This document shows, in pieces, positions 18,060-27,194 of a DNA stretch of 64,000 nucleotides. A program made the position numbers and the translations under genes. The stretch lies in NCBI GenBank assembly GCA_902795355.1, contig CADBKZ010000005.1:177665-241664 (forward strand), written 5' to 3'. The number at the start of each line of letters is the position of its first letter. Position 1 is the stretch's first letter. A model generated the notes under the pieces. It was not told the DNA's origin. It saw only the letters and a program-made list of their open reading frames with translations, and ran no database searches. This DNA comes from an uncultured Ruminococcus sp. GTDB lineage: Bacteria > Bacillota > Clostridia > Oscillospirales > CAG-272.

Positions 18060-19313
18060 ATGAATCCACAACAACGCTACGAAATTGCAAAAGAACGTTA
18101 TGCCGCGCTCGGAATTGATACGGAAGCCGCCGTTCGGACGCTTTCCGGCATTCCCATCTCCATGCACTGCTGGCAGGGCGACGACGTGCACGGTTTTGAG
18201 GACAGCGGCGCGCTCTCGGGCGGTATTCAGACCACGGGAAACTACATGGGCGTTGCGCGCAACGCAGAGGAGTTGTTTGCCGACCTTGATAAGGCCTTCT
18301 CCTTGATCCCCGCGAAACACCGCGTAAACGTGCATGCCTGCTACGGCGTTTATCCGGACGGAAAAGCGGTGGACCGCGACCAGATCCGGCCGGAGCATTT
18401 CCGCCACTGGGTGGACTACGCGAAAGAGCGCGGCTTGGGGCTGGACTTTAACCCGACGTTCTTTTCACATCCCCTTTCCGAAAACGGAACGCTGACCAAC
18501 CCCGATGAAAAGATCCGCGATTTCTGGATCCGCCACGGGATTGCCTGCATTCGCGTTTCGGAATACTTTGCCGAGCAAACCGGAACCCCCTGCCTGATGA
18601 ACATCTGGATTCCCGACGGGTTCAAGGATATTCCCGCCGATCGCCTCGGGCCGCGCCAACGCTATATGGATTCGCTCGACCGGATCCTCGGCTGCGGCTA
18701 CGATAAAACCAAGGTGTTGGTTACGCTGGAATCCAAAGTATTCGGCATCGGGTTGGAGTCCTACACGGCCGGCTCCGGCGAGTTTGCCCTTTGCTACGCG
18801 ATGACGCGCGGAATCGTTCCGCTGATGGACAACGGGCATTACCACCCCACCGAGGTCGTTTCGGATAAAATTCCCGCGCTTCTCTGCTTTGCGCCGAAGA
18901 TCGCTTTGCACGTGACCCGCGGCGTTCGCTGGGATTCCGACCACGTCGTCCGCTTCGACGACGAAACGCGGGAGATGATGAAAGAAGTGGTTCGTTGCAA
19001 CGCGCTTGACCGCGTGATTCTCGCAACCGACTATTTTGACGCTTCGATCAACCGCATTGCCGCATGGGTGATCGGCATGAGATCGGTGCAGAAAGCATTG
19101 CTGGAAGCGTTGCTCCAACCGCACCAAGAGCTGAAAGCCTTGCAGGACGGCGCGCGCTTTACCGAATTGATGATGTTGCAGGAAGAGCTGAAACAAATGC
19201 CGATGGGAGACGTTTGGGAAGAGTTCTGCCGCCGCAACGGCGTTTGCGCTTCTCCGGCATGGTTCGAGGAGATCAAAGCCTACGAAAAAGAGGTTCTCTC
19301 CAAGCGCGGATAA
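18060..19313 (+). CDS. rhaA: L-rhamnose isomerase
   Basis: A 417-residue enzyme converting L-rhamnose to L-rhamnulose. Family blocks are clear: ISMHCWQGDDVHGFE near residue 35, LDFNPTFFSHP near 136, LMDNGHYHPTEVVSDK (metal ligands) near 257 and a DSDHVV segment. The start has AAAGGAG. It is monocistronic here: the kinase, aldolase and transporter of the pathway are not in the window. A strong terminator follows. Confidence 0.95.
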   Translation: MNPQQRYEIAKERYAALGIDTEAAVRTLSGIPISMHCWQGDDVHGFEDSGALSGGIQTTGNYMGVARNAEELFADLDKAFSLIPAKHRVNVHACYGVYPDGKAVDRDQIRPEHFRHWVDYAKERGLGLDFNPTFFSHPLSENGTLTNPDEKIRDFWIRHGIACIRVSEYFAEQTGTPCLMNIWIPDGFKDIPADRLGPRQRYMDSLDRILGCGYDKTKVLVTLESKVFGIGLESYTAGSGEFALCYAMTRGIVPLMDNGHYHPTEVVSDKIPALLCFAPKIALHVTRGVRWDSDHVVRFDDETREMMKEVVRCNALDRVILATDYFDASINRIAAWVIGMRSVQKALLEALLQPHQELKALQDGARFTELMMLQEELKQMPMGDVWEEFCRRNGVCASPAWFEEIKAYEKEVLSKRG

Positions 19314-19325
19314 ACGCGCAAATAC

Positions 19326-19370
19326 GGAAAAAGAGGATGAAGGTTTTGCAGACCTTCATCCTCTTTTTCC
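19326..19370. terminator. Bidirectional terminator between rhaA and topB
   Basis: A perfect 19-base-pair stem around a seven-base loop, with A and T runs on its flanks. It lies between two convergent genes. Confidence 0.93.
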
Positions 19371-19384
19371 GCTTTACAACAAGG

Positions 19385-21589
19385 TCAATACCCGTCCGGC
19401 GGCTCCGGCAAAGGCGGCGTTTCCCCGCCTTGCGCCATGGGCGGCTCTTGGCGGGCGGCGTTCCGCGGCGGAAAATCGAAAACCGCTTTTCCGTTTTCCA
19501 ATTTGAAAGCCGCGCTGAACGATTTCCCGCTTTTGGGAGAAACAAACCCGTCCATCACGTCGGTTTTTCCTTCCGTAATCAGCTTTTTCATTTGAGAAAC
19601 CGGAATCGTTTTGCCGCAAATTACGGTGTTCAGCGAGAACCGGCAGCCGTTTTCCCGATACCCCGCGCACCCGTAGAAACTGCGGAACCGCTTGATCTCG
19701 TTTCCGCAAACGGGACAAACGCCGATCACATCGCCGAAAAATCCGGTATCCCGATCCTCTCCCCGTGCGATCTCCCCCGTTTGATTGGCGAATACCGCGG
19801 CAATTTCCGCCTCGGCAAGCGCAACGCTCTCGCGCACGCTCATGGTCCCGTGGTACACCTTTTTGAGCGCTTGGCCAAGCTCGGAAGTTTTGTATTTATC
19901 CATATTGATCCGCATTTGAACGAGCGATTCGATCAGAAATTCTCCCCCTGGGAGAATGCTGTAAACATCCTTTTTCAGCTCGATATACCCGCTCTTGCGC
20001 GCGTTGTCGATAATGCCGGTTCGCGTGGCCTCGGTGCCGAGTTCCAACCCCTCGAAAATCGCGCGGTAATCGGCCGAGTCGTCCTCTCCGCCGGCGTCGT
20101 CGGCTTCTTTGCCCGCGCTCTTCTCTTCCTTGAAGGGATTTTTCAGGTAGTTGTTGAGCGTTTCAATGGTGTAGTGGCGCGGCGGCGTGGTCTCTTTTTC
20201 AACGGGAACAAATTTAACGTTTACCGCGTCGCCTTTTTTCAGCGCGGGCAGAATTTTGTCTTTTTGCGCGTAGTCGTCGTATTTTGTCCATCCTTTTTCA
20301 AGCATGGTCATCCCTTTAAGCGTGAATGTTTCGAGGTCGCCGACGTCAATCGTAATCTCGGAGCGCGAAACCACGCAATCCTCGGCGCAAAAGACCGCCG
20401 CAAAGCGACGGAAAACGGTGGAATAGACCTGCATTTCCCGCTCCGTCAGTTGGTTTTTCTGCGGGATTTTATAGGTGGGCGTGAGCGCGGAGTGCGACTC
20501 GATCTTGCTATCGTCGAAAATGTTTTTGCTGTCCTTGAACCGCACGGGATAGCCGAGTTTTGCGCATCCGGCAAGAATTTGCCGGATCTTATCCTTTTCC
20601 GCGGTTGCAAGGTACTCCGAGTTGGTGCGCGGATAGGTCAAATATCCTTTTTCATAAAGCCCCTGCACAATGGTCAGGCTCTCCTGCATGGACATTTTGT
20701 ATTTCTTTCCCAGCACGTTTTGCAGGTTGGAGAGCGAATAGAGCTTTCCGGCCGGAAGCGTTGTTTTCTTGTTTTTAACCGAGGAAACGACCGCTCCCGC
20801 GCCGTTATACTTGGCGCAAAGCGCTTCGGCGTCGGCTTTTTGCCCCGCTTCAAATTTGTTTTTTGAGGTCAGTTCCACAACTTCCCCGTTGGTTTTCTCG
20901 CGGCTGACCGGAGAAAAATATTTGCTTGGAACAAAGTTGCGGATGGCGAGGTCGCGATCGTAAATCGCTTTGACGATCGGAATGATTACGCGCCCCACCC
21001 GTAGGAGCGTTCCCGTTTTGAGCGTTGCGTAGCGCGTAAGGTTAACGCCGTAAAGCCAATCGATATAAGTGCGGGCAAACCCCTCGGCGGCAAGCAGGTC
21101 GTATTCGTTCTCGTCCTTCATCTCCCCCAAAGCCGCCGCAACGGTTTGCGGGGTTTGATCCGGCAGCCATAGCCTTTTGAGCGGTTTCGGAGCCGTTAGC
21201 GCGTTCTGAATGCAAAGGCGGACGATGATTTCCCCTTCGCGGTCGGCGTCCCCCGCGTTGACAATGGCTTCCACATCGGAGCGGTTGCAAAGCGAACGGA
21301 TGATCCCGAATTGCTTGCCGATGCCCGCGTCCGGCTTTTTATCGTTGCCGCGCCGCAATTCAAAACGAAATTCTTTCGGGAAGCACGGCAGATTGTTCAT
21401 GCTCCAACGCGTGGATCCGTCTGGCTGCGGGTTGTATTCCTCAATATCGCAAAGGGAGAACAAATGGCCGAACGCCCATGTTATCAAATAGCCGTTGCCT
21501 TCCAGATACCCGTCGCGCCGCTGCATTTGTCCGATGCCGGCGGCAATGTTCCGCGCAAGGCTCGGCTTTTCGGCAATGATCAAAACCAA
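19385..21589 (-). CDS. topB: DNA topoisomerase III, TTG start
   Basis: A 734-residue type IA topoisomerase. The TOPRIM domain starts VLIIAEKPSLARNIA and carries NAGDADREGE near residue 113, and the catalytic tyrosine is in GYLTYPRTNSEYL near residue 319. After the core, a C-terminal module has VCPVCGNEIKRF and a single topo repeat ending before a Pro-rich tail. I read the start as TTG at 21589 behind a GGGGGG-rich ribosome binding site, because no ATG fits the conserved N-terminus. Upstream is the terminator of the P-loop gene, so it may be transcribed separately, but I found no clear promoter. Confidence 0.93.
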   Translation of the reverse strand: MVLIIAEKPSLARNIAAGIGQMQRRDGYLEGNGYLITWAFGHLFSLCDIEEYNPQPDGSTRWSMNNLPCFPKEFRFELRRGNDKKPDAGIGKQFGIIRSLCNRSDVEAIVNAGDADREGEIIVRLCIQNALTAPKPLKRLWLPDQTPQTVAAALGEMKDENEYDLLAAEGFARTYIDWLYGVNLTRYATLKTGTLLRVGRVIIPIVKAIYDRDLAIRNFVPSKYFSPVSREKTNGEVVELTSKNKFEAGQKADAEALCAKYNGAGAVVSSVKNKKTTLPAGKLYSLSNLQNVLGKKYKMSMQESLTIVQGLYEKGYLTYPRTNSEYLATAEKDKIRQILAGCAKLGYPVRFKDSKNIFDDSKIESHSALTPTYKIPQKNQLTEREMQVYSTVFRRFAAVFCAEDCVVSRSEITIDVGDLETFTLKGMTMLEKGWTKYDDYAQKDKILPALKKGDAVNVKFVPVEKETTPPRHYTIETLNNYLKNPFKEEKSAGKEADDAGGEDDSADYRAIFEGLELGTEATRTGIIDNARKSGYIELKKDVYSILPGGEFLIESLVQMRINMDKYKTSELGQALKKVYHGTMSVRESVALAEAEIAAVFANQTGEIARGEDRDTGFFGDVIGVCPVCGNEIKRFRSFYGCAGYRENGCRFSLNTVICGKTIPVSQMKKLITEGKTDVMDGFVSPKSGKSFSAAFKLENGKAVFDFPPRNAARQEPPMAQGGETPPLPEPPDGY

Positions 21590-21634
21590 TGGCTTGTCCC
21601 CCCTTCTTTTTTAATTTTTTACGGTACTTTCCGT

Positions 21635-21678
21635 AAAAATACCGCAGTTCTGCCCGATTTTTTTGCAGAACTGCGGTA
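21635..21678 (-). terminator. Terminator of the small P-loop protein gene
   Basis: TACCGCAGTTCTGC pairs with its complement at 21665-21678, and the minus strand continues into a T run. A smaller hairpin (TTTACGG/CCGTAAA) follows before topB. Confidence 0.85.
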
Positions 21679-21702
21679 AAATTTTGCCCGCTTGGCGGAT
21701 CC

Positions 21703-22110
21703 TTACAGAAGCGCTCTGACCGAAGCCGGAATTTCTTCCTCGGGCATGGAAACCGACAGCGTAAGATTGATTCCCGCTTTGTTCGTCAAGGTGGCAAGTT
21801 CCTGCGCCAACTTTTCAAAAACGGAAATATCCCCGTTGCAAATTTTCAGCGTGCCGTCAATGAACAGATCGGTAACATCATGGTTGCTGGCGATGATGCC
21901 CGCAACAAATCCGAAGAGCGATTGCCCGTCCGTAATCATATATTCATCCGCGTCTACCAAGCGAGCGGACGGTTTGATGTCGTATCTCAACTTGGTTCCT
22001 TTTTCAATACAGACAACGTCTCCTTTGGTTACTTCAAGCGCTCCGTTGACAAGGTTGATGAGCGTTTTGGTTTTTCCCGTACCTTTGACACCGACGATCA
22101 GTTTTAACAT
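21703..22110 (-). CDS. Small P-loop ATPase-like protein of unknown function
   Basis: A 135-residue protein starting MLKLIVGVKGTGKTKTLINL, so the Walker A loop sits at residues 7-14. A Walker B-like strand, TDLFIDG, occurs near residue 80. The rest resembles a minimal RecA/AAA-like nucleotide-binding fold, but arginine finger and partner domains are not evident. I recognise the type as a conserved hypothetical of Clostridia but cannot name a function. It has a very good promoter, a GGGAGG ribosome binding site and its own terminator, so it is a monocistronic and probably well expressed gene. Confidence 0.8.
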   Translation of the reverse strand: MLKLIVGVKGTGKTKTLINLVNGALEVTKGDVVCIEKGTKLRYDIKPSARLVDADEYMITDGQSLFGFVAGIIASNHDVTDLFIDGTLKICNGDISVFEKLAQELATLTNKAGINLTLSVSMPEEEIPASVRALL

Positions 22111-22164
22111 TTATATTACCTCCCAACAAGTCAGAGCGGGACAAGCGTCCGTCTCTGTATCTTC

Positions 22165-22193
22165 ATTATACCAAATTTTGCCCCGAAAGTCAA
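22165..22193 (-). promoter_or_regulatory. Strong sigma-A promoter for the P-loop gene
   Basis: TTGACT, a 17-base spacer, then TATAAT preceded by TGG, 55 bases before the start. It sits just downstream of the pgi stop. Confidence 0.87.
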
Positions 22194-22225
22194 TCCCTTT
22201 TTTGCGTGTTTTTGTGTATTTTTCG

Positions 22226-23566
22226 TTAATAATTCAAACGTTTTGCCAATTCCGCACGCATGGATTCGTACCCGGGCTTGCCGAGAAGCGCGAACATGTT
22301 CTTTTTATAGGATTCCACCCCGGGCTGATCGAACGGGTTGACCGAGAGGACATAGCCCGAAACGGCGCAGGCCAATTCGAAGAAATAAATCAATTCGCCA
22401 AGCGCGAATTCGCTCCGTTCGCTGACCTCGATTACCGTGTTCGGAACGCCGCCGTCCACGTGCGCAAGGACCGTTCCGAGCATCGCCGTTTTCTTTACGT
22501 CGTCAAGCTCTTTTCCGGAAAGGAAGTTCAGGCCGTCAATGTTTGCGGGATCGTTCGGGATCGCGAAGCGGCGGTGGGTATCGGCAATGTCGATAACGGT
22601 TTCAAACAGGATGCGGTTGCCGTCCTGAATGAATTGGCCGAGGGAATGCAGGTCGGTGGAAAAGATTACAGAAGCGGGATAAACGCCCTTTCCGTCCTTC
22701 CCCTCGCTCTCGCCGTAGAGCTGCTTCCACCATTCATGGAACATTGCCGCAAACGGTTCGTATCCGGCCAGAATTTCAACGCTCTTTCCCTTGCGGTAAA
22801 GCAGATTGCGGATGGCGGCGTATTTGTAGCAGTCGTTCCGGTCGAGGTCGGTCGACGTATACGCATGGCTTGCGGCCGCGGCTCCTTCCATCAGTTTGAG
22901 AATGTCGATTCCCGCGGCGGCGATCGGAAGCAGGCCGACGGCTGTGAGCACCGAGAAACGGCCGCCCACATCGTCCGGAACCACAAAGGTTTCATATCCG
23001 GCGTCGGTGGAAAACTGTTTCAGCGTTCCCCGCGCGCGGTCGGTGGTTACGAAAATGCGCTCGCGCGCGCCCTCTTTCCCGTATTTTTCTTCCAGCAGGT
23101 TGCGGAATACGCGGAACGCGACCGCAGGCTCGGTTGTGGTTCCCGATTTGGAAATAACGTTGACGCAAACGTCCTTTCCCTCGCAGAGCGAAAGAATTTC
23201 GGTCAGTGCGTCGGAGCTGATGCTGTTGCCGGCAAAATAGATATTCGGCGTTTCCTTGGGAAGCAAGTTGTAGTTCGGCGATTTCAGAAATTCGATGACC
23301 GCGCGGGCTCCGAGATAGGAACCGCCGATTCCGATAACGACCAGAACCTGACAGGTTTTGCGGATCTTTTCGGCGCATGCCTGAATGCGCGCGAACTCTT
23401 CCCGATCATAGCGGTCGGGGAGATCGACCCAACCGAGAAAATCGTTTCCCGCGCCTGTTTTGCTGCGGAGCATGTCGTCCGCCATGCGAACCTCGGGCGC
23501 GATGCGTTCAAATTCGTGCGGCTGAATGAAAGATTCGAGATAATGGGTGTTGAGCTTGATCGACAT
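22226..23566 (-). CDS. pgi: Glucose-6-phosphate isomerase
   Basis: A 446-residue phosphoglucose isomerase of glycolysis, of the length seen in Bacillus. The sugar-phosphate loop [14 protein letters not shown], the [14 protein letters not shown] segment and the PIS1-like [17 protein letters not shown] block are present. It is monocistronic, with a promoter 39 bases upstream. No clear terminator follows, only T-rich sequence. Confidence 0.96.
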   Translation of the reverse strand: MSIKLNTHYLESFIQPHEFERIAPEVRMADDMLRSKTGAGNDFLGWVDLPDRYDREEFARIQACAEKIRKTCQVLVVIGIGGSYLGARAVIEFLKSPNYNLLPKETPNIYFAGNSISSDALTEILSLCEGKDVCVNVISKSGTTTEPAVAFRVFRNLLEEKYGKEGARERIFVTTDRARGTLKQFSTDAGYETFVVPDDVGGRFSVLTAVGLLPIAAAGIDILKLMEGAAAASHAYTSTDLDRNDCYKYAAIRNLLYRKGKSVEILAGYEPFAAMFHEWWKQLYGESEGKDGKGVYPASVIFSTDLHSLGQFIQDGNRILFETVIDIADTHRRFAIPNDPANIDGLNFLSGKELDDVKKTAMLGTVLAHVDGGVPNTVIEVSERSEFALGELIYFFELACAVSGYVLSVNPFDQPGVESYKKNMFALLGKPGYESMRAELAKRLNY

Positions 23567-23604
23567 TTTGGGGATAAACCGTCCTTTGCTTGATTTATAA
23601 AATC

Positions 23605-23633
23605 ATTATACACCCTTTCCGAAAAAATTTCAA
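23605..23633 (-). promoter_or_regulatory. Sigma-A promoter for pgi
   Basis: TTGAAA and TATAAT with a 17-base spacer on the minus strand. Confidence 0.83.
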
Positions 23634-23682
23634 CCATATTTTGCGGTTTTTTTCACAAATTCAAAGATTTTTTTCAAAAAAT

Positions 23683-24894
23683 TCAGACCAGCAGGAAGGC
23701 TTCGACCATTCTGCGCAGGATCCCGAAGAAATCCATTCTCGGAACGGCGGTCGGCGCGAGAATGGGAACGCGGCCGATTTCCTCTTCTCCGACGCGATAG
23801 ACCACGGCCCCGACCTCGCTATCCTTTTCAATCGGCGCGGCCATGGACGCGGGATAGACCTCTTCCCGCGTTACCTTGCCGAGCTTTTCTTTCGGCAAAA
23901 CGCAGGCGAACGCGCCGTAAGTCAGCGGGCATTCGTCATCGCTCCCGCCCGTAACTTTCATGGGGCCGCACTCCCCCGCTTCGGCGCGGTAAAGCCCGAA
24001 ATTGGCAAAACCCCAATCCAGAAGCGACGCCGCCGCGGCGTTCCGGACGTCCCGCGACTCCGCGCCCATGATTACGCAGATCAACGAAAGGTTTTCCCGC
24101 TTGGCGGTTACGCTGACGCAGAAGCCCGCTTTGGACGTTGAACCGGTTTTCAAGCCTGTGCACCCCGGGTAAAACCGGACCAGCCGATTGGTGTTCGTCA
24201 GGCCGAACGCGCCGTTGCGAATGGTATCCATCCAGATCGAGCTGTATTTCAGAATGGTGGGATGCGCGATCAACGCGCGGGACATCAGCGCAATGTCGCG
24301 CGCGCTGGTCAGGTGGTTTTCCGCGGTATCGTCCAGCCCCGTCGCGTTTTCAAAGTGCGTTCCCGCCATCCCGAGCTGTTGCGCGCGCTCGTTCATGCGC
24401 TCCACAAACGTCGGAACGCTCCCGCAAAGGTATTCGGCCAGCGCAACCGCCGCGTCGTTTGCCGAGGCGATCACAATGCTTTTGAGCAGGTCCTCGAGCA
24501 ACATCTGCTCCCCCTCTTTCAGGTAGACCTGCGAACCGCCCATGGAAGCGGCGTTTGCGGAAACCGTTACCGTGTCGGTCAAGTGAATACTGCCGGAGTC
24601 CACCGCTTCCATAATCAGCAGAAGGGTCATAATTTTGGTAACGGAAGCGGGCGGCAGGGATTCTTCCGCGTTCTGCGCATAGAGGATGGTTCCCGTTTCG
24701 GCTTCCATCAGAATGGCGCTCTTGCAATTCAGGTTCAGGGACCCCTCCGCAACGCCGAGTTCGGACGAGGCGGAAAGCGCAATGGAAGCGGCTGGTTCGT
24801 CGGGCGTTTCCGATCCCTCGGCATGGGCGGAAACCGGCAGGATCAAAAGCAGGCAAGCCAGCAGGAAACATAGAAAATTCCGTTTTCGGTTCAT
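23683..24894 (-). CDS. D-alanyl-D-alanine carboxypeptidase (PBP5/DacF type)
   Basis: A 403-residue S11-family penicillin-binding protein that trims peptidoglycan stem peptides. A signal peptide covers residues 1-25 (ending SAHA). The active-site triad is complete: SxxK in LPPASVTKIM, SxN in ASANDAAVAL and KTG in LKTGSTSKAGFC. A C-terminal beta domain and a hydrophobic tail (MVEAFLLV) follow, the tail being a possible weak membrane anchor. The start has AAAAAGGAGAG. In Clostridia several paralogues exist, including sporulation-specific DacB/DacF, and I cannot say which this is. Confidence 0.92.
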   Translation of the reverse strand: MNRKRNFLCFLLACLLLILPVSAHAEGSETPDEPAASIALSASSELGVAEGSLNLNCKSAILMEAETGTILYAQNAEESLPPASVTKIMTLLLIMEAVDSGSIHLTDTVTVSANAASMGGSQVYLKEGEQMLLEDLLKSIVIASANDAAVALAEYLCGSVPTFVERMNERAQQLGMAGTHFENATGLDDTAENHLTSARDIALMSRALIAHPTILKYSSIWMDTIRNGAFGLTNTNRLVRFYPGCTGLKTGSTSKAGFCVSVTAKRENLSLICVIMGAESRDVRNAAAASLLDWGFANFGLYRAEAGECGPMKVTGGSDDECPLTYGAFACVLPKEKLGKVTREEVYPASMAAPIEKDSEVGAVVYRVGEEEIGRVPILAPTAVPRMDFFGILRRMVEAFLLV

Positions 24895-24969
24895 GGTATC
24901 TCTCCTTTTTCATTTGGAAGTTTGCATTATGATATATGAATCCGAAACGGAAAATAGAACCCGCGGAAA

Positions 24970-25009
24970 AAGAGAAAGGACCCTGTTCATCTGCAACAGA
25001 GTCCTTTTT
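24970..25009 (-). terminator. Terminator downstream of tRNA-Val
   Basis: An imperfect hairpin (AAAGGACTCTGTT paired with AACAGGGTCCTTT on the minus strand) followed by a pyrimidine-rich TCTCTTTTTCC. It ends tRNA transcription before the carboxypeptidase gene. Confidence 0.75.
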
Positions 25010-25092
25010 CGGCATCGGAGCATAATCCGATACCCGATCCGGAAATTCGGCCGATCTGCGCGCTTCTCCTTGCGGGAGCCGCAATCCGCCGC

Positions 25093-25169
25093 TGGTGGAG
25101 ACAATTGGAGTTGAACCAATGACCTCATGCATGTCAAGCATGCGCTCTAACCAACTGAGCTATGCCTCC
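25093..25169 (-). tRNA. tRNA-Val(GAC)
   Basis: A 77-base cloverleaf on the minus strand. The acceptor GGAGGCA pairs with TGTCTCC, the D stem is GCTC/GAGC, the anticodon stem CATGC/GCATG encloses loop TTGACAT, and the T arm holds TTCAACT. Anticodon GAC gives valine. CCA is encoded at the 3' end. Confidence 0.96.
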
Positions 25170-25186
25170 GATTGAGCAACGGATAT

Positions 25187-25215
25187 ATTATAGCACAACC
25201 TTTTCCGAATTGCAA
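25187..25215 (-). promoter_or_regulatory. Promoter of tRNA-Val
   Basis: TTGCAA and TATAAT separated by 17 bases, 17 bases before the mature 5' end. Confidence 0.8.
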
Positions 25216-25244
25216 GAGTTTTTTTGATTTTTTTGAAAATTTTT

Positions 25245-26321
25245 TCAGGCGTCGGATTCCTCCGCAATTTCCGTTTCCGGCGCGGCCGTTTCGCTTTCCG
25301 TTTCCGCAGGCAATTTTCGGGAGAGCGGCTTATGCGAGGCAAGCGGGTTCTGCGCCATGGCCTGCTCCATGTTCCGGTTATCCACATGGGTATAGATCTG
25401 CGTGGTGTTGAGCTGCTCATGCCCGAGGATCTCTTTGAGAACGCGAACGTCCACATGGCCGGATTGGTACATCAGCGTTGCGGCGGTGTGGCGGAGCTTA
25501 TGAACCGAATAGTGTTTGGCTTCCAGCCCCGCCCGTTCGAGATATTTATAAACCATGGCCTGAACGGTCTTTACACTGATCCGCTGTTCCAACCGACTCA
25601 AAAACAGCGCGCGGTCCCGCACCGAGGCGTATCGCGGCCCCTTGCGCTCGGCCATATAGGCGGAAAGCGCCTGCGCGCACGCGTCGTTCAGATAGATGAT
25701 GCGCTCTTTGTTTCCCTTGCCCGTAACCCGCAAAGAACGAAACTCGGAATCCACATCGGCAATGTTGATTCCCACCAACTCGGAAACCCGCATGCCGCAG
25801 TTGAGAAACAGCGTCAGAATGGCAAAATCCCGCACGCGGTAAGGGGACTCGCGGTCGTTTTCCACCGCCGAAAGCAGGCGCAGGGATTCTTCGAGCGTCA
25901 GCACCTTCGGAAGCGTTTTTTTCGGCTTCGGCGTGTCAATATCAACCGCGGGGTTGCGGTCGAGGTAATGCCGGCGGGTAACAAGGTACTTATAAAGCGA
26001 CCGGATGGCCGAGAGCTTGCGCGAGCGCGCCGCCCATTGGTTGCCCCGCTCCCGATTGGTGTAAAACAGAAAATCGTAAATATCCTCTGTGGTGATCTCC
26101 TTGATTTCCGGCAGGCCGAACGAACGAATGTCAATTCGGGTAAATTCCTCGCTCTGCGGGTCAATGTCCCGTTTCCGCGCGATGAGAAAGCGGAAGAATG
26201 TGCGCAAATCGAGCAGATATTCCCCCACCGTTTTTTGAGAACACCCCTGAATGGAAAGTTTATAGGAAGCGTATTCCTGAATCAGCGATGAAAACTCGCC
26301 GACCGAGATCAATTCCGACAT
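25245..26321 (-). CDS. XerC/XerD-type tyrosine recombinase
   Basis: A 358-residue site-specific recombinase. Residues 1-100 form a SAM-like core-binding domain (YLLDLRTFFRFLIARKRDI), followed by the catalytic domain with Arg in NCGMRVSELVG, Lys in VTGKGNKERII, His-x-x-Arg in HKLRHTAATL, then His and the nucleophile Tyr in LGHEQLNTTQIYTHVD. It is about 50 residues longer than canonical XerD because of a Glu/Pro-rich tail. The tail and the lack of flanking mobile genes fit a chromosomal Xer protein better than a phage integrase. The start at 26321 has AGGGGG upstream. It lies 76 bases from a tRNA gene, but no attachment-site duplication was found. Confidence 0.88.
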   Translation of the reverse strand: MSELISVGEFSSLIQEYASYKLSIQGCSQKTVGEYLLDLRTFFRFLIARKRDIDPQSEEFTRIDIRSFGLPEIKEITTEDIYDFLFYTNRERGNQWAARSRKLSAIRSLYKYLVTRRHYLDRNPAVDIDTPKPKKTLPKVLTLEESLRLLSAVENDRESPYRVRDFAILTLFLNCGMRVSELVGINIADVDSEFRSLRVTGKGNKERIIYLNDACAQALSAYMAERKGPRYASVRDRALFLSRLEQRISVKTVQAMVYKYLERAGLEAKHYSVHKLRHTAATLMYQSGHVDVRVLKEILGHEQLNTTQIYTHVDNRNMEQAMAQNPLASHKPLSRKLPAETESETAAPETEIAEESDA

Positions 26322-26417
26322 GATGTTTTTCCCCCTGTTCCATGCGGCCTCTATTTTATATTTTACAACATATTTTTTCGTTTTGGTTGCCAATTTGTAA
26401 ACTTTTGCGGTTCGTGG

Positions 26418-26445
26418 TTGCATTTTCTTTTTTTTTCGGTATAAT
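26418..26445 (+). promoter_or_regulatory. Promoter for the 198-residue membrane protein gene
   Basis: TTGCAT and TATAAT with a 16-base spacer dominated by T. It diverges from the recombinase gene. Confidence 0.7.
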
Positions 26446-26496
26446 AGACTTATCAAGCGATGCGAGAGCGCCGCGTTCGATGGGGGTAATCCGTTC

Positions 26497-27093
26497 ATGA
26501 AATCATTTTGGAAAGAACGTTCTTACGACGTTGTCAAAATGTTTCTCAACCAATTCGCAACGGCGATCTTCGGGTTCGTTCTGGCGCTTGCGGCCGGTAA
26601 GGCCAAAAATCCGACGCTCCGGAACATTACAAGCGGCTTCGCGGTTCTTTTTTATCTCTTTCTTTTGTATACCATGACTTGGGAGATCGGATTCCGCGAT
26701 AAGATCCCCGTGGAAAAGGGGCGGAAGCCCTACCGGCCCTTAACGGGATTCTTTCTCTCTCTGGCGGCGAATCTTCCGAATTTCATTCTTGCGTTTTTCA
26801 TCATGCTGGCGTCGGTGTTCGATGTTTCCGTTTTCAGCAAGATCGGCGGGGTTTGCGCGAGCATCGCGGTGGTTATCGAGGGAATGTACACGGGGCTGCT
26901 TGCCAACCGCGTTGGCGATGTTGCCCTCAATTCCTATTGGTGGATGTTCTTCCTGATCACCATTCCTTCCATGGCGGTATGCACGGCCGCGTATCTGCTC
27001 GGCGTCAGGGATAAAAAATTCACGGGGCTGTTCAAATTTCAATATCCCGAGAGCGACCGTGAGCCGAAACGAAAGAAAAAAGACGACGAATAA
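26497..27093 (+). CDS. Membrane protein of unknown function
   Basis: A 198-residue protein with four predicted helices: around residues 17-33, 46-66 (AVLFYLFLLYTMTWEI), 84-112 and 148-170. It ends in a highly charged tail (PKRKKKDDE). No family signature is recognised. The gene has its own promoter, a GGGGG ribosome binding site and a clean terminator, which argues that it is real. Nothing in its neighbours suggests a role. Confidence 0.75.
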   Translation: MKSFWKERSYDVVKMFLNQFATAIFGFVLALAAGKAKNPTLRNITSGFAVLFYLFLLYTMTWEIGFRDKIPVEKGRKPYRPLTGFFLSLAANLPNFILAFFIMLASVFDVSVFSKIGGVCASIAVVIEGMYTGLLANRVGDVALNSYWWMFFLITIPSMAVCTAAYLLGVRDKKFTGLFKFQYPESDREPKRKKKDDE

Positions 27094-27096
27094 CCG

Positions 27097-27127
27097 AAAA
27101 ATCCGAGGGTTTCCTCGGATTTTTTTA
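27097..27127 (+). terminator. Terminator of the 198-residue membrane protein gene
   Basis: AAAAATCCGAGG pairs with its complement around a four-base loop and runs into TTTTTTT. Confidence 0.93.
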
Positions 27128-27137
27128 TTGGAAAATA

Positions 27138-27166
27138 TAGACAAAATCGATTCGTTATGATATAAT
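27138..27166 (+). promoter_or_regulatory. Promoter for gltX-glnS
   Basis: TAGACA and TATAAT with a 17-base spacer, about 30 bases before gltX. I see no T-box-like leader, because the space is too short. Confidence 0.75.
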
Positions 27167-27194
27167 ATAATTTATATCAACAAAAGAAAGAAGA

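Noticed and set aside
25093..26321. Integrative element at tRNA-Val with the recombinase as integrase
   Set aside because: No duplicated tRNA 3' end, no phage or conjugation genes, and the recombinase looks like a chromosomal Xer protein.
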